NCBI GenBank assembly: GCA_018266835.1 | Contig: JAFDZP010000006.1 | Span: 1-64,000, forward strand | DNA from: Bacteroidota bacterium | GTDB lineage: Bacteria > Bacteroidota > Ignavibacteria > Tepidaquicellales > Tepidaquicellaceae | Direction of reading: 5' to 3' | Length of the DNA: 64,000 nucleotides | In this document: positions 29,069-38,080 of the stretch, piece after piece | Layout: each line of letters opens with the position of its first letter | Numbering within the stretch: the stretch's first letter is position 1 | Notes under the pieces: model-generated | Database searches by the model: none | What the model saw: only the letters and a program-made list of their open reading frames with translations | Told to the model about the DNA's origin: nothing | Made by a program: the position numbers and the translations under genes

Positions 29069-29320
29069 GTCACATTATTGTCACATTCTTATAATTTCAG
29101 ATTTCAGATTTCAGATTTCAGATCTTGAATAGTCGCATTAATGTCACATTTTCTTTTCGCCGCTTCACTGCTCACTATTTCGCCATTTGAAAAGTTACAT
29201 TATTGTCACATTTTGGTTATTAAAATTTGTGTAAAATTTTTTCAAAAAAGTCGGGAAATAGTCGGGTTTTTCCCGAACAATTTTACATCAATATTCGCTG
29301 TGTAACATTTTTGTCACATT
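29069..29320. repeat. Four direct copies of a 19-bp GTnACATT..TGTCACATT motif
   Basis: Copies at 29069-29087, 29132-29150, 29194-29212 and 29302-29320 follow GTnnCATTnnTGTCACATT; starts are 63, 62 and 108 bases apart. Each copy itself holds two CACATT-like halves. This may be a multi-site operator for the gene at 29473 or the lipoprotein at 28882, or a decayed tandem repeat. Confidence 0.65.
29094..29121. repeat. ATTTCAG heptamer array
   Basis: Four perfect tandem copies of ATTTCAG between the first and second copies of the 19-bp motif. Confidence 0.85.
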
Positions 29321-29472
29321 TTTATTGAAACAAACTACTATAATAAATTAAGAAATCACTCCCAGAAATCAAAGTTGTTCTTCCCTATTCCTGCTAATAG
29401 GTAACTTTTTTTTACTTATTACAGAATTGAAAAACCTCTGACAAATTATTATTATGAAAAAAATTTTACCCC

Positions 29473-30681
29473 ATGATAATTGCTGTAAAGTGTCCTTCCT
29501 GTTACGCAAATCTCAGGATACCGGATGACGTAGAATTTGTAAACTGCGAATTCTGCGGAACTACAATAAAGGTAAGAGACGTTATCAGAATCGAAACAGA
29601 TTACGACGTTCCCGAATGGCTTAAAATTGCCGACAACGCCTACAAAGGTGAAAACTACGAGGAAGCCTACGAGTACTATAACATGGTGCTTGAAAAAGAA
29701 TCTTTCCGATGTAACGCGTGGATTGGCAAGGGGCTTTCAGCGGGGCGGTTATCAGAAGAAAGTGAATTAAGATTTGATGAAATGATTCAGCTTGTAAACT
29801 ATGGTCTCGGAATCACTGAAGAAAAAAATAAAGAGGCTGAAAGAGTTGCAGCAAAAAAAGAAATGCTTTCAATTCTTCAGGATTATTTCTCTCGAGTAAG
29901 AAAAGATAAATTTGATGATAAATCGGACTTCGATGACTATGCAAAAGATAACTCTCCTTTTGTTAAGGGATGTGAAAAAGCTTATAAGGATTTTTTTACA
30001 AATGATATGACTTTCACAAAGTTTTATTGTGAGGTATTAAGAAATTTTCTTCAGAAGAATTATGAATCTGACGGAGAGTCCAGAACGCTGATACAGCTAA
30101 AAGAACCGCAAAAAACTGAATACCTGAATAAGCTTAGGACTCTGGAAAACTGGCTGAAAATGATGGACTCAACTTATATCAGTTTTGATGATTCTGAAAG
30201 GAAAAATAAAACCGTAAAGCTTATCGTTACCGGTTCAGCACTTATTTTAATCGTATTAATTGCTGTCTTCGGATTCAAATATTTCCAAAAAATATCTGAT
30301 GAAAATAAAGCTAAAGTTACTGAAGAACGAACTACTTCATCTAATAAACTTCCGGCTAAAGACTATGAAATTATAAGCAAATCAGCTAAGAATAAAAAAA
30401 TTATTTATACTATTCTTACTGAAACTGAATCATTAGATAATGTAAAAGATTATGCAGACGCAATTATAAAAAAAGATGAATCGCAGGCGCTTACGATTAC
30501 TATTTATTTTTTATCTAACAGAGCTGAAGCATCAGAGTTAGGTGGGAAAGATATTCCACTGAATAAAAATCAGGACCAAATGCCCGATTCCTTTTCGGCA
30601 AGAGTAAAGTTTACAAAAGGCAAGAATAAAAAAGAATTACACTATTATTCTAATTCTAAATTGATTTCTGAGACATATTAA
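29473..30681 (+). CDS. Zinc-ribbon, single-pass membrane protein
   Basis: 402 residues. The N-terminal zinc ribbon has CPSC (about 7-10) and CEFC (about 25-28). An alpha-helical TPR-like section follows ('ADNAYKGENYEEAYEYYNMVLEK'), then one membrane helix at about 250-272 ('LIVTGSALILIVLIAVFGFKYF') and a C-terminal domain of about 120 residues that resembles no family I know. No signal peptide, so the ribbon is cytoplasmic and the C-terminal domain is probably periplasmic. Function unknown. Confidence 0.8.
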   Translation: MIIAVKCPSCYANLRIPDDVEFVNCEFCGTTIKVRDVIRIETDYDVPEWLKIADNAYKGENYEEAYEYYNMVLEKESFRCNAWIGKGLSAGRLSEESELRFDEMIQLVNYGLGITEEKNKEAERVAAKKEMLSILQDYFSRVRKDKFDDKSDFDDYAKDNSPFVKGCEKAYKDFFTNDMTFTKFYCEVLRNFLQKNYESDGESRTLIQLKEPQKTEYLNKLRTLENWLKMMDSTYISFDDSERKNKTVKLIVTGSALILIVLIAVFGFKYFQKISDENKAKVTEERTTSSNKLPAKDYEIISKSAKNKKIIYTILTETESLDNVKDYADAIIKKDESQALTITIYFLSNRAEASELGGKDIPLNKNQDQMPDSFSARVKFTKGKNKKELHYYSNSKLISETY

Positions 30682-30782
30682 AGCAGTAAAATGCATTATT
30701 TAAGTGATTGATAAGCGTTTTTATATTGGGTATTTTCATATTTGTTGTGCAAAAGTTCTTTAATTTTTTCTGTAACACATAA

Positions 30783-30869
30783 GGAGAGTTGCTCGAGTGG
30801 CTGAAGAGGCACGCTTGGAAAGCGTGTATAGGGTCAAACTTATCGAGGGTTCGAATCCCTCACTCTCCT
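30783..30869 (+). tRNA. tRNA-Ser (anticodon GGA)
   Basis: Acceptor GGAGAGT/ACTCTCC, anticodon loop TTGGAAA giving GGA, a long variable arm and T-loop GTTCGAATCCC. The base after the acceptor is T, and CCA is not encoded. Confidence 0.93.
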
Positions 30870-30980
30870 CAAAATCCTAAGAGTTTTGTTCGCGGATAGC
30901 GGACAAATTCCTTTCCTTTTCTCTCTGCCCGCTCCGCTTCAAAGAAATAATATATCCTGTTAACAATTAAACTAATAATT

Positions 30981-31370
30981 ATGGATAAAGAATTATTACA
31001 AGACTCCCTGGGCTGGGGCTTTATTCTTTGGCTGATTGGTTATGTGTTAGGCATGACATTATTTTTTGTTGTACCAACTTATGCAATAGGATGGGTCATA
31101 ATGCCTGTTGCGCTTGCTATTACTCTGTGGGTTTTATTTAAAAGAGTAAAAGCTGATACAATTCACCATTATATAATTATTGCTTTTGTCTGGGCATTCA
31201 TGGCAATTGTCCTGGACTTTTTATTTATAGTTAAAGCTCTTAACCCTCCCGACGGTTATTACAAAACAGATGTTTACATCTACTATCTTCTTATGTTTTT
31301 CCTCCCCTTAATAGTAAGCACACAAAAAATAAAGAAGCATGGTAATATAACAAGACATTTACATGTATGA
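30981..31370 (+). CDS. Small integral membrane protein
   Basis: 129 residues with about four membrane helices ('LGWGFILWLIGYVLGMTLFFVV', 'AIGWVIMPVALAITLWVLF', 'YIIIAFVWAFMAIVLDFLFIV', 'YIYYLLMFFLPLIV') and basic loops. I do not recognise the family. The gene stands alone after tRNA-Ser and ends before a strong hairpin. Probably a cytoplasmic-membrane protein. Confidence 0.7.
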   Translation: MDKELLQDSLGWGFILWLIGYVLGMTLFFVVPTYAIGWVIMPVALAITLWVLFKRVKADTIHHYIIIAFVWAFMAIVLDFLFIVKALNPPDGYYKTDVYIYYLLMFFLPLIVSTQKIKKHGNITRHLHV

Positions 31371-31387
31371 GTTAATTTTGCGTTCAT

Positions 31388-31426
31388 AAAAAAATCCGTT
31401 CAGATAACTATCCGGACGGATTTTTT
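31388..31426. terminator. Bidirectional terminator
   Basis: AAAAAAATCCGT(TC).. / ..(GG)ACGGATTTTTT hairpin between convergent genes. A near-copy lies at 31956-31992. Confidence 0.88.
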
Positions 31427-31450
31427 ATATTCTAAAAATTTAGTGAAATT

Positions 31451-31849
31451 TTAAAACTCAAAATATCTGTTCTCTAACTCTACATACAACTTGTAGCTTG
31501 CATTACCTTCGGAAGGCTTTACCAATATTTTATATTCTCCGCTTTCTGTAATTTCACCGGTAAACTCTTTTGTTTTATTGCTGTCAGCCATGTTCTCCAG
31601 AGATTTTTCAGTCTTATCTTTTATAACACTTATTTCAGCATTATCCTTAACTGAAGTTATTGATACCTTCAAATCCTGATTTTTTTTGGCTCTGAAAATA
31701 TAAGTATCTGTATCTCCCCCTACAACTGCTCCGTTAAAAATAAAAGATGATTTTCCTTTTTCAAATTTAATTCTTTTGTAAATGCCATCTGCATTCAGCA
31801 AGGTAACTGCCGTAAAGAAAATAATAACTGCCAAAAATATTTTTTTCAT
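31451..31849 (-). CDS. Small secreted PPC-like beta protein (copy 1)
   Basis: 132 residues with signal peptide MKKIFLAVIIFFTAVTLLNA. The mature part ('IKFEKGKSSFIFNGAVVGGDTDTYIFRAKKNQDLKVSI ... GEYKILVKP') resembles bacterial pre-peptidase C-terminal-like beta-sandwich domains. It is a paralogue of the protein encoded at 32024-32404 (about a third identical by eye) and more diverged from the usual consensus. Likely periplasmic or secreted; possible carbohydrate- or protein-binding role not shown. Confidence 0.75.
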   Translation of the reverse strand: MKKIFLAVIIFFTAVTLLNADGIYKRIKFEKGKSSFIFNGAVVGGDTDTYIFRAKKNQDLKVSITSVKDNAEISVIKDKTEKSLENMADSNKTKEFTGEITESGEYKILVKPSEGNASYKLYVELENRYFEF

Positions 31850-31955
31850 TTCTATTAATTAACTTTATAAATTCAATCAGCTCATTAGCAAGCTTGAAAT
31901 AATTAACGATTGATTTGTAATAAAAGTTTTAAAATATTAAAATGAATAGTGCAAT

Positions 31956-31992
31956 AAAAAATCCGTTCAGAAAATTATCTGAACGGATTTTA
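31956..31992 (-). terminator. Terminator after the second PPC-like gene
   Basis: AAAAATCCGTTCAG ... CTGAACGGATTTT, nearly the same sequence as the hairpin at 31388-31426. Each PPC-like gene thus carries its own copy. Confidence 0.88.
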
Positions 31993-32023
31993 TATGTTTA
32001 ACTTTTAATATAAATATTACTGA

Positions 32024-32404
32024 TTAATCTACACCAACATTAAGTGTGTAAGAACAATTTCCTCTGGTACCGCCTACGATTATTTTATAATCGCCGCTTG
32101 AAGGAAGAGTTCCCATAAAGCTTGTTGCATCGTCACCGTCAGCTGCGCCTTTTAGATATTTTCCTGTCTTAGTATCTTTTACCTGGAACACTGCATTATC
32201 TTCAGCAGATGTGATTGTTATCGTCATCGTCTGATTTTTACTTGCCTTGATTAAATATGTGTCTCTGTCGCCTCTCACAACTCCGCCTTCATACGTTGCA
32301 GCTGACTGGCCTTTCTGGAATTTAATTCTCCTTGTTATGCCATCTGCATTTACAAGTGTAGATACTGCAAAGAAAAGTACAAAGAACAATATTAATTTTT
32401 TCAT
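32024..32404 (-). CDS. Small secreted PPC-like beta protein (copy 2)
   Basis: 126 residues, signal peptide MKKLILFFVLFFAVSTLVNA. The mature domain carries the well-conserved stretch 'IKFQKGQSAATYEGGVVRG', then 'DRDTYLIKASKNQTMTITI', then 'LPSSGDYKIIVGGTRGNCSY', seen in many bacterial single-domain secreted proteins related to PPC domains. It is the better conserved copy of the pair. A single Cys near the C-terminus is unlikely to form a disulfide alone. Confidence 0.8.
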   Translation of the reverse strand: MKKLILFFVLFFAVSTLVNADGITRRIKFQKGQSAATYEGGVVRGDRDTYLIKASKNQTMTITITSAEDNAVFQVKDTKTGKYLKGAADGDDATSFMGTLPSSGDYKIIVGGTRGNCSYTLNVGVD

Positions 32405-32436
32405 ATGGGGTGGATTTATTTTTTTATTTAATTTAA

Positions 32437-33675
32437 TTAATCAATATTAAATTTTCCATTGGTAATTATTGCAACTTCTTCACCTGACTGTGTAAATCCT
32501 TTTACATTAATTTCAGGCGAGCCAATCATAAAATCAGTATGCACTAACGAATAATTGCATCCGCCTTTTTTAAGCTCTTCGTTGCTTGTTAGCTCCTGTC
32601 CGTTTGAAAGGCATGATGCAAATCCCCTTCCTAGCGCAATGTGACATGCAGCGTTTTCATCGTAAAGAATACTATTAAAGATAAGACCGCTCTCATAAAC
32701 TTTTGAGTATCCGTCAACTAATGCAACTTCACCTAAATATGAAGCGCCTTCATCTATCTTGAAATATTTTTCAAGAATCTCAACATTGTTATCCGCGCCG
32801 AAATTTACAACCTTACCATCTTTGAATTCAAACCAGATACCGTATAACTGAGTTTCAAGAACTTTCACCGGCTTTGTAACTCTTGCCTTACCGTTCACTC
32901 TTCTGAAATCAGGTGTAGTAAACACTTCTTCAGTCGGTAAGTTAGGAATAAATTTTCTTCCGTTTGCAGATGTGGTAAATCCGCCTTTCCATACTGAAGT
33001 TGTATTTATACCGACTTCAAGCTCAGTTCCCGGAGCAGTAAATACAAGTTTATCTAATTTTAAATCCGTAAGATGTTTGCTTCTTCTTACCAGAGTATCA
33101 GCGTGAGTCTTCCAAGCTTCAACAGGGTCTTTTGCATCCAATCTCATAATCGGAATAATTTTTTCCCATAATTTTTGTTCTGCTTCTGCATTAGCATCTG
33201 TATTTAAAATTCTGCCTGCCCAGTTTACTCCCGGAACAGCAGCAATAGTCCAGACATTTTTAAAGCTTGTTAAGCTCTTTGATAAATGCGCATAAGCCTG
33301 ATGCTCTGCCTTTGCCATCATTTGAAATTTTGTAGAATCAGAATCTTTCAGGACATCAATTTCTTCAGTGTTATCAATTTTAATTGTTGCCCAGTCATTT
33401 GCAAGCAGTTCGTTTGCTTTTGTTAAAGCAAAGTTAGGGATGAACTGAAGGTCAGCTTCGTGCTTGTTGTTATCAATTCTGAACTTTCGCATATAGTCTG
33501 AGCCTAGATTTAAATCAACGAACTTTGCTCCGTTTTCATAGGCAGTTTTACCGAGAAGCAAACCAAAATCAAAATTTCTTACACCGCAGTTTATTACAAG
33601 CGATTGTCCCTCATACAAGTTCACTCCTGCCTTGATAATAATATCGCAGTATTTTTTAAGATATTCTTTATTCAT
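32437..33675 (-). CDS. M29-family aminopeptidase
   Basis: 412 residues, standard for the M29 (AmpS/PepS, thermophilic aminopeptidase T) family. Landmarks: 'GQSLVINCGVRNFDFG' at the start, 'VPGVNWAGRIL', 'LVFTAPGTELEVGI', 'NLPTEEVFTTPDFRRVNGKARVTKPV' and 'GEVALVDGYSKVYESGLIFNSILYDENAACHIALGRGF', ending 'HTDFMIGSPEI'. The conserved Glu, His, Tyr, His and Asp residues of the co-catalytic metal site are present in these blocks. Cytoplasmic exopeptidase with two metal ions. It is on the minus strand, with the META/DUF4377 gene upstream at a 26-base gap. Confidence 0.92.
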   Translation of the reverse strand: MNKEYLKKYCDIIIKAGVNLYEGQSLVINCGVRNFDFGLLLGKTAYENGAKFVDLNLGSDYMRKFRIDNNKHEADLQFIPNFALTKANELLANDWATIKIDNTEEIDVLKDSDSTKFQMMAKAEHQAYAHLSKSLTSFKNVWTIAAVPGVNWAGRILNTDANAEAEQKLWEKIIPIMRLDAKDPVEAWKTHADTLVRRSKHLTDLKLDKLVFTAPGTELEVGINTTSVWKGGFTTSANGRKFIPNLPTEEVFTTPDFRRVNGKARVTKPVKVLETQLYGIWFEFKDGKVVNFGADNNVEILEKYFKIDEGASYLGEVALVDGYSKVYESGLIFNSILYDENAACHIALGRGFASCLSNGQELTSNEELKKGGCNYSLVHTDFMIGSPEINVKGFTQSGEEVAIITNGKFNID

Positions 33676-33701
33676 TATAGTAGTTAAAGTTATTAAATAA
33701 T

Positions 33702-35000
33702 TTATTTGTTATTTTTTTCAGGCATTACATCTTCCATTATAAGTCTGTACTCCATCATGGGAGCGTTATCCTTATAAAATTTTAGAACTCCATTGGATAT
33801 TTTATACTTATTAGTCATTTTCAGATCGTTATAAATTGCTATATCAAGCATATCATTATCACAGGCAATTTTAGTTGAAACAAAATCACTGAACGAAATA
33901 TCATTACCATTCAGATTCATTTTTCCCGAGAATGTATTGCATCCGTCATTACCGTAAACTTTTCCTTCAGAGATATTGAAGGTTATATATGCTTTTGTAT
34001 CACCGACAGTTTTTGTTGTACCGTTTTGAATTAATGAAGTAAGCGCAAATTTTCTTTTATCTATTTCTTCACTTTCAATTTTCAGTTCATACTCAAGCAG
34101 AAGTTTTTTTCCTTTGTAAAACTTAAGTGTAGTGCCGCTTACTTTATATCTGTCTGCTTTATTTAAATTAGACGGAATGTAATTCCAGATTTTATTATCT
34201 GGACATGCCATCTGTGTCGAGCCGAGATTACCAAAACTTACTTTTGAATTATTGAATTCAACTCGTCCGAAAAAAGTATTGCAGCCGTCGTTTCCGTTAA
34301 CTCTGTTCTCATCAAGATTGAAAGTAATAAATGCTTTCGTCTTTCCTATATCATTATTGAACGAACCATCCATATCCAACCCTGTCAGAACATAATTTTG
34401 TCCGTTAAGCGCAGCGTAGTTTTTATCTGAGATAACCATTGTTGGCTTTTTGCTCAGAGTTTTTATCAGAGTGTATTCATAAGTTCTGCCTGCTCCCATA
34501 TTGTCGTTGAGCTTTTTGGAAACTAATAGCTCATATTCATATCCTTCTCTATATTTAAATCCTTTTATCTTGCCGTATAAATTGTGCCACTCTTTTTCGT
34601 TCTTCTGTTTATATAAAAGGCAGTCGAAAATCTTTGTATCTTCACAGGTGGATTTTCTATTCGCAATAACAAGAGTATCATTTGGTAAAGTTTTACTTAA
34701 TATCTTTATTAGTTTAAAATATACGGATGGATTATTTGCGGGTGAGTTTTCATAAATACCTTTTGTTACCAGCAGCTTATAATTATATCCTTCTTCCCAG
34801 CCTGTTTCTCTGTTAAAGCCGTCAATAGAAGCAACGAAGATATCGTAATCTTTATTAGGTGAATCCTTTATCTGAAAGCACTGTACTTCCAGCATGCCTT
34901 TGCATCTAATCATTTCAGGCGCGACATAAATCGTCATTTCCTGAGCCCAAAGGAAATTACTTCCTATCAATAATAAAAAAACAAAAATTATTTTTCTCAT
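33702..35000 (-). CDS. Secreted protein with two DUF4377 and two META domains
   Basis: 432 residues from the ATG at 35000 (signal peptide MRKIIFVFLLLIGSNFLWAQ); an upstream ATG adds nine residues. Two DUF4377-like units ('IRCKGMLEVQCFQIKD ... GYNYKLLV' and 'CEDTKIFDCLLYKQK ... GYEYELLV') are followed by two META (HslJ-like) domains, each with 'K[TA]...I[TF]..NGNDGCNTF[FS]G' and a downstream 'ACDN' or 'ACPDN'. Each pair is an internal duplication. META domains occur in heat-inducible or virulence-related surface proteins; the function here is unknown. Confidence 0.85.
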   Translation of the reverse strand: MRKIIFVFLLLIGSNFLWAQEMTIYVAPEMIRCKGMLEVQCFQIKDSPNKDYDIFVASIDGFNRETGWEEGYNYKLLVTKGIYENSPANNPSVYFKLIKILSKTLPNDTLVIANRKSTCEDTKIFDCLLYKQKNEKEWHNLYGKIKGFKYREGYEYELLVSKKLNDNMGAGRTYEYTLIKTLSKKPTMVISDKNYAALNGQNYVLTGLDMDGSFNNDIGKTKAFITFNLDENRVNGNDGCNTFFGRVEFNNSKVSFGNLGSTQMACPDNKIWNYIPSNLNKADRYKVSGTTLKFYKGKKLLLEYELKIESEEIDKRKFALTSLIQNGTTKTVGDTKAYITFNISEGKVYGNDGCNTFSGKMNLNGNDISFSDFVSTKIACDNDMLDIAIYNDLKMTNKYKISNGVLKFYKDNAPMMEYRLIMEDVMPEKNNK

Positions 35001-35188
35001 AAATTTACGGTAAAATAAATTCAACATCCTTACAATATACCAATGCTGAATTTTATAGTTAATTCATTTTTCTTTCCAAATTCACGAAGAATAAACCTAA
35101 TTATTTAATGATTAAATATAACAAAAGGGATTTTTCTTGAATTGTATAAACACGACATATTGGCTATTTTTATAAGATTGTAATTTCC

Positions 35189-35277
35189 GGAGAAGTGGCA
35201 GAGTGGTTGAATGCGCTGGTCTCGAAAACCGGTATTGTGCGTAAGCGTAATCGAGGGTTCGAATCCCTCCTTCTCCT
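35189..35277 (+). tRNA. tRNA-Ser (anticodon CGA)
   Basis: Acceptor GGAGAAG/CTTCTCC, anticodon loop CTCGAAA giving CGA, a long variable arm (TTGTGCGTAAGCGTAA region) and T-loop GTTCGAATCCC. As in the Ser(GGA) gene, the discriminator is T. Confidence 0.93.
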
Positions 35278-35338
35278 CAATCACAATCACCTATTATCAA
35301 ATCAATTTACAAACATCTCAATATATATTTAATCAACA

Positions 35339-37768
35339 ATGGCTAAAGATAATTTAAGTAAGATAGCGAAGCTGCTCGGAAAATCGGTTGACGATTTCAA
35401 GAAAGAAGTAATAGCAGATTTTAAGTTAGCGAATGAAAGCAGGCAGGCAAGTTTACTCGGACGAAAAGAAGTTTTAACAGGTAAGGCAAAGTTCGGAATT
35501 TTCGGCGACGGAAAAGAAATCGCACAGATTGCTATGGCTAAGGCATTTAAGAATGGTGACTTCCGTTCAGGTTATTACCGCGACCAGACATTTTGTTTTG
35601 CAACGGGTATTTCAAATGTAAAAGAATTTTTTGCTCAGCTATATGCAGACCCGAGCATCGAACGCGAGCCTGCATCAGGCGGACGCTCAATGAACGGTCA
35701 CTTTGCAAATAGGCTGCTCGATGAAAACGGCGAATGGAAAAATTTAATGGAGATGAAAAACACATCTTCAGATATCTCCCCTACTGCAAGTCAGATGGTG
35801 CGTTTGGTTGGATTAGCATATGCATCAAAGTTATACAGAGAGAATCCCGATTTACACAGCATGACAAATTTTTCCGATAAAGGGAATGAAGTTGCATTCG
35901 GTACAATCGGTAACGCAAGCTGCGCTGAAGGAATGTTCTTTGAAGCATTGAATGCAGCAGGTGTGCTCATGATTCCAATGGCAGTTTCAATCTGGGATGA
36001 CGGCTACGGAATTTCTGTTCCTGCAAGATACCAGATAATGAAGGAAAATATTTCAGATATGTTAAGAGGATATGAATACAATGAAAAAGAGAAGAAGGGA
36101 TATTATTTACATACTGCAAAAGGATATGATTATCCTGAGCTGGTAAAGATGTACGTTGAAGGAATTGCAAACGTAAGAAAAAATCATATACCCGGAATTT
36201 TTCATATTACAGACGTAACTCAGCCGCAGGGACACTCAACTTCGGGCTCGCATGAAAGATATAAAACAAAAGAAAGACTACAATGGGAAGCTGACTACGA
36301 TTGTATTTTAAAAATGAAAGAATGGATGATTGAGAATGCAATTGCAACAGAAGAACAATGCTCTGAAATTGAAAAGAACGCTAAAGACTATGCACGCGAT
36401 ATGCAGCAGGAAGCATGGAAAGAATATTTATCTCCTATAAAAAAAGACAGAGATGATGTAAGAGAAGCAATAAAAGGAATAGCAGAAGGCAGCCAATACA
36501 AAGATGCATTATTAAAAATTGAATCTGCGTTAGACCGCTCGATTGATAACAACAGAAAAGAAATTTACAAAGCGATTTACGATGTGCTGAGAATGACTAA
36601 AGATGAAGGAAGCTCTTTCAAAGGCAAGCTCATTGCATTGAAAAATAAATTTGTTGAAGAAAACGGTGTACGATATAACGATACGCTTTATAGCAAATCG
36701 AAAGAAAGCGCTATGAACGTAGAAGAAGTGAAGCCTGTATTTTCCGAGGAATCAAAAACAATGGACGGGCATCAGATTTTGAATCACTTCTTTGATATAA
36801 TGTTATCACGTGACCCAAGAACATATGCAATCGGTGAAGATTTAGGTTTCATCGGAGACGTTAACCAGGGAATGGCAGGAATGCAGACCAAGCACGGAGA
36901 GATAAGAGTTACTGATACGGGTATCCGAGAAGCTACAATCATCGGGCAAGGTATCGGCAGCGCTATGAGAGGACTCAGACCGATTGTTGAAATTCAATAT
37001 CTGGATTACTTGCTCTATGCAATGCAAATTATTTCTGATGACCTTGCTACATTGCAATATCGTTCAGCCGGCGGACAGAAAGCTCCTGTAATTATAAGAA
37101 CACGCGGACACAGACTTGAAGGCATCTGGCACTCAGGCTCGCCGATGGGTTCTGTGATTCATTTATTCAGAGGACTTTATGTTTGCGTACCAAGAAGTAT
37201 GGTGCAGGCAGCAGGATTTTATAATACACTTTTAAAATCAGATGAACCGGGACTTATTGTTGAAAGACTTAACGCATACAGATTAAAAGAAAAATTACCG
37301 GATAACATAGGTGACGTCTGCGTACCTATGGGTGTTCCTGAAACATTAATAGAAGGCGATGATGTTACGCTCGTTACATACGGCTCATGCATCGATATTG
37401 CAAAAGATGCAATTGCTAAGCTGAAAGACGTTGGTATTTCAGTTGAGTTAGTTGATGTGCAGACACTTTTACCGTTTGATATTAATGCAAAAATTGTTGA
37501 GTCATTACAAAAGACAAACAGAATTGTATTCTTGGATGAAGATGTTCCCGGGGGAGCATCGGCTTACATGATGCAGCAGGTAATCGATAGAGATAAAGGA
37601 TACAGATTCCTTGATGCGCAGCCGAAGTGCATAAGCTCACAGCCGCACAGACCTGCATACGGAACTGACGGTGATTATTTCTCAAAGCCAAACTCAGAAG
37701 ATGTATTCAGGTGTATTTATGAAATGATGAACGAAGCAGACCCGAAAGCATATCCGATATTTTATTAG
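35339..37768 (+). CDS. Fused E1 alpha-beta subunit of a 2-oxoacid dehydrogenase
   Basis: 809 residues: an E1-alpha-like ThDP domain (about 1-340), a helical linker (about 340-470) and an E1-beta transketolase-type domain ('AIGEDLGFIGDVNQGMAG', 'DTGIREATIIGQGIGSAMRGLRPIVEIQYLDYLLYA', 'GGQKAPVIIRTRGHRLEGIWHSGSPMG', 'LDEDVPGGASAYMMQQV'). Single-chain E1 proteins of this length occur in Bacteroidota and are annotated as branched-chain or pyruvate-type dehydrogenases. The ThDP motif is unusual: G191-N192-A193 replaces GDG, and Asp220-Asp221 occupies the Asn-Asn site. No E2 or E3 gene is adjacent. The substrate is undetermined. Confidence 0.88.
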   Translation: MAKDNLSKIAKLLGKSVDDFKKEVIADFKLANESRQASLLGRKEVLTGKAKFGIFGDGKEIAQIAMAKAFKNGDFRSGYYRDQTFCFATGISNVKEFFAQLYADPSIEREPASGGRSMNGHFANRLLDENGEWKNLMEMKNTSSDISPTASQMVRLVGLAYASKLYRENPDLHSMTNFSDKGNEVAFGTIGNASCAEGMFFEALNAAGVLMIPMAVSIWDDGYGISVPARYQIMKENISDMLRGYEYNEKEKKGYYLHTAKGYDYPELVKMYVEGIANVRKNHIPGIFHITDVTQPQGHSTSGSHERYKTKERLQWEADYDCILKMKEWMIENAIATEEQCSEIEKNAKDYARDMQQEAWKEYLSPIKKDRDDVREAIKGIAEGSQYKDALLKIESALDRSIDNNRKEIYKAIYDVLRMTKDEGSSFKGKLIALKNKFVEENGVRYNDTLYSKSKESAMNVEEVKPVFSEESKTMDGHQILNHFFDIMLSRDPRTYAIGEDLGFIGDVNQGMAGMQTKHGEIRVTDTGIREATIIGQGIGSAMRGLRPIVEIQYLDYLLYAMQIISDDLATLQYRSAGGQKAPVIIRTRGHRLEGIWHSGSPMGSVIHLFRGLYVCVPRSMVQAAGFYNTLLKSDEPGLIVERLNAYRLKEKLPDNIGDVCVPMGVPETLIEGDDVTLVTYGSCIDIAKDAIAKLKDVGISVELVDVQTLLPFDINAKIVESLQKTNRIVFLDEDVPGGASAYMMQQVIDRDKGYRFLDAQPKCISSQPHRPAYGTDGDYFSKPNSEDVFRCIYEMMNEADPKAYPIFY

Positions 37769-37803
37769 TAAAAAGTAGTTTGTAGAAAGTATAATGTAAT
37801 TAT

Positions 37804-37837
37804 AAAGAGCCCATTCAACATTTTGACTGGGCTTTTC
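37804..37837 (+). terminator. Terminator after the fused E1 gene
   Basis: AGCCCA.TCAA / TTGA.TGGGCT stem with TTTTC tail, about 36 bases past the stop. Confidence 0.85.
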
Positions 37838-37950
37838 TTTTGTGGATTGGTCATTAGCTCCTATTGGTATTTCTTATTGTCTTGAAGACCAAAACCACTC
37901 ATTGTAAATTTATATAAACACAGAAATAATTCTCAAGAAATATCTATCAT

Positions 37951-37982
37951 AGGGCAGCAGCTCGATATAGATATCCTGCCCT
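37951..37982. other. Bulged hairpin upstream of the DUF2267 gene
   Basis: Outer stem AGGGCAG (37951-37957)/CTGCCCT (37976-37982), a one-sided bulge CAGCTC, inner stem GATAT/ATATC around an AG loop. There is no T-run, so it is not a terminator. It sits about 100 bases before the start at 38081 in a 312-bp gene-free stretch that otherwise holds only the E1 terminator. Confidence 0.55.
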
Positions 37983-38080
37983 TCATAGAATTCAAAATTA
38001 TAGTAAGTAAATTAAAACTCCTTCAAAGAGTTAGCGCAGAACCATTAAGTTCTTTAACCCATAACTTTAATAAAAATGTT

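Larger units (their letters stand above)
28883..29472. other. Intergenic, 590 bp, rich in short repeats
   Basis: There is no ORF. It holds a GTTTA pentamer run (about 28886-28905), two heptamer arrays and four copies of a TGTCACATT-containing motif (listed separately), then an AT-rich leader before the zinc-ribbon gene at 29473. A small stem GTAG/CTAC lies near 28925-28940. Confidence 0.6.

Noticed and set aside
29069-29320. Evenly spaced repeats resembling a CRISPR array
   Set aside because: Copies are only 19 bp, imperfect, with unequal gaps filled by low-complexity heptamers; no leader or cas gene.
35105-35290. Minus-strand ORF of 61 codons across tRNA-Ser
   Set aside because: It is the antisense of the tRNA ('KEGFEPSIT' type), a common false call.
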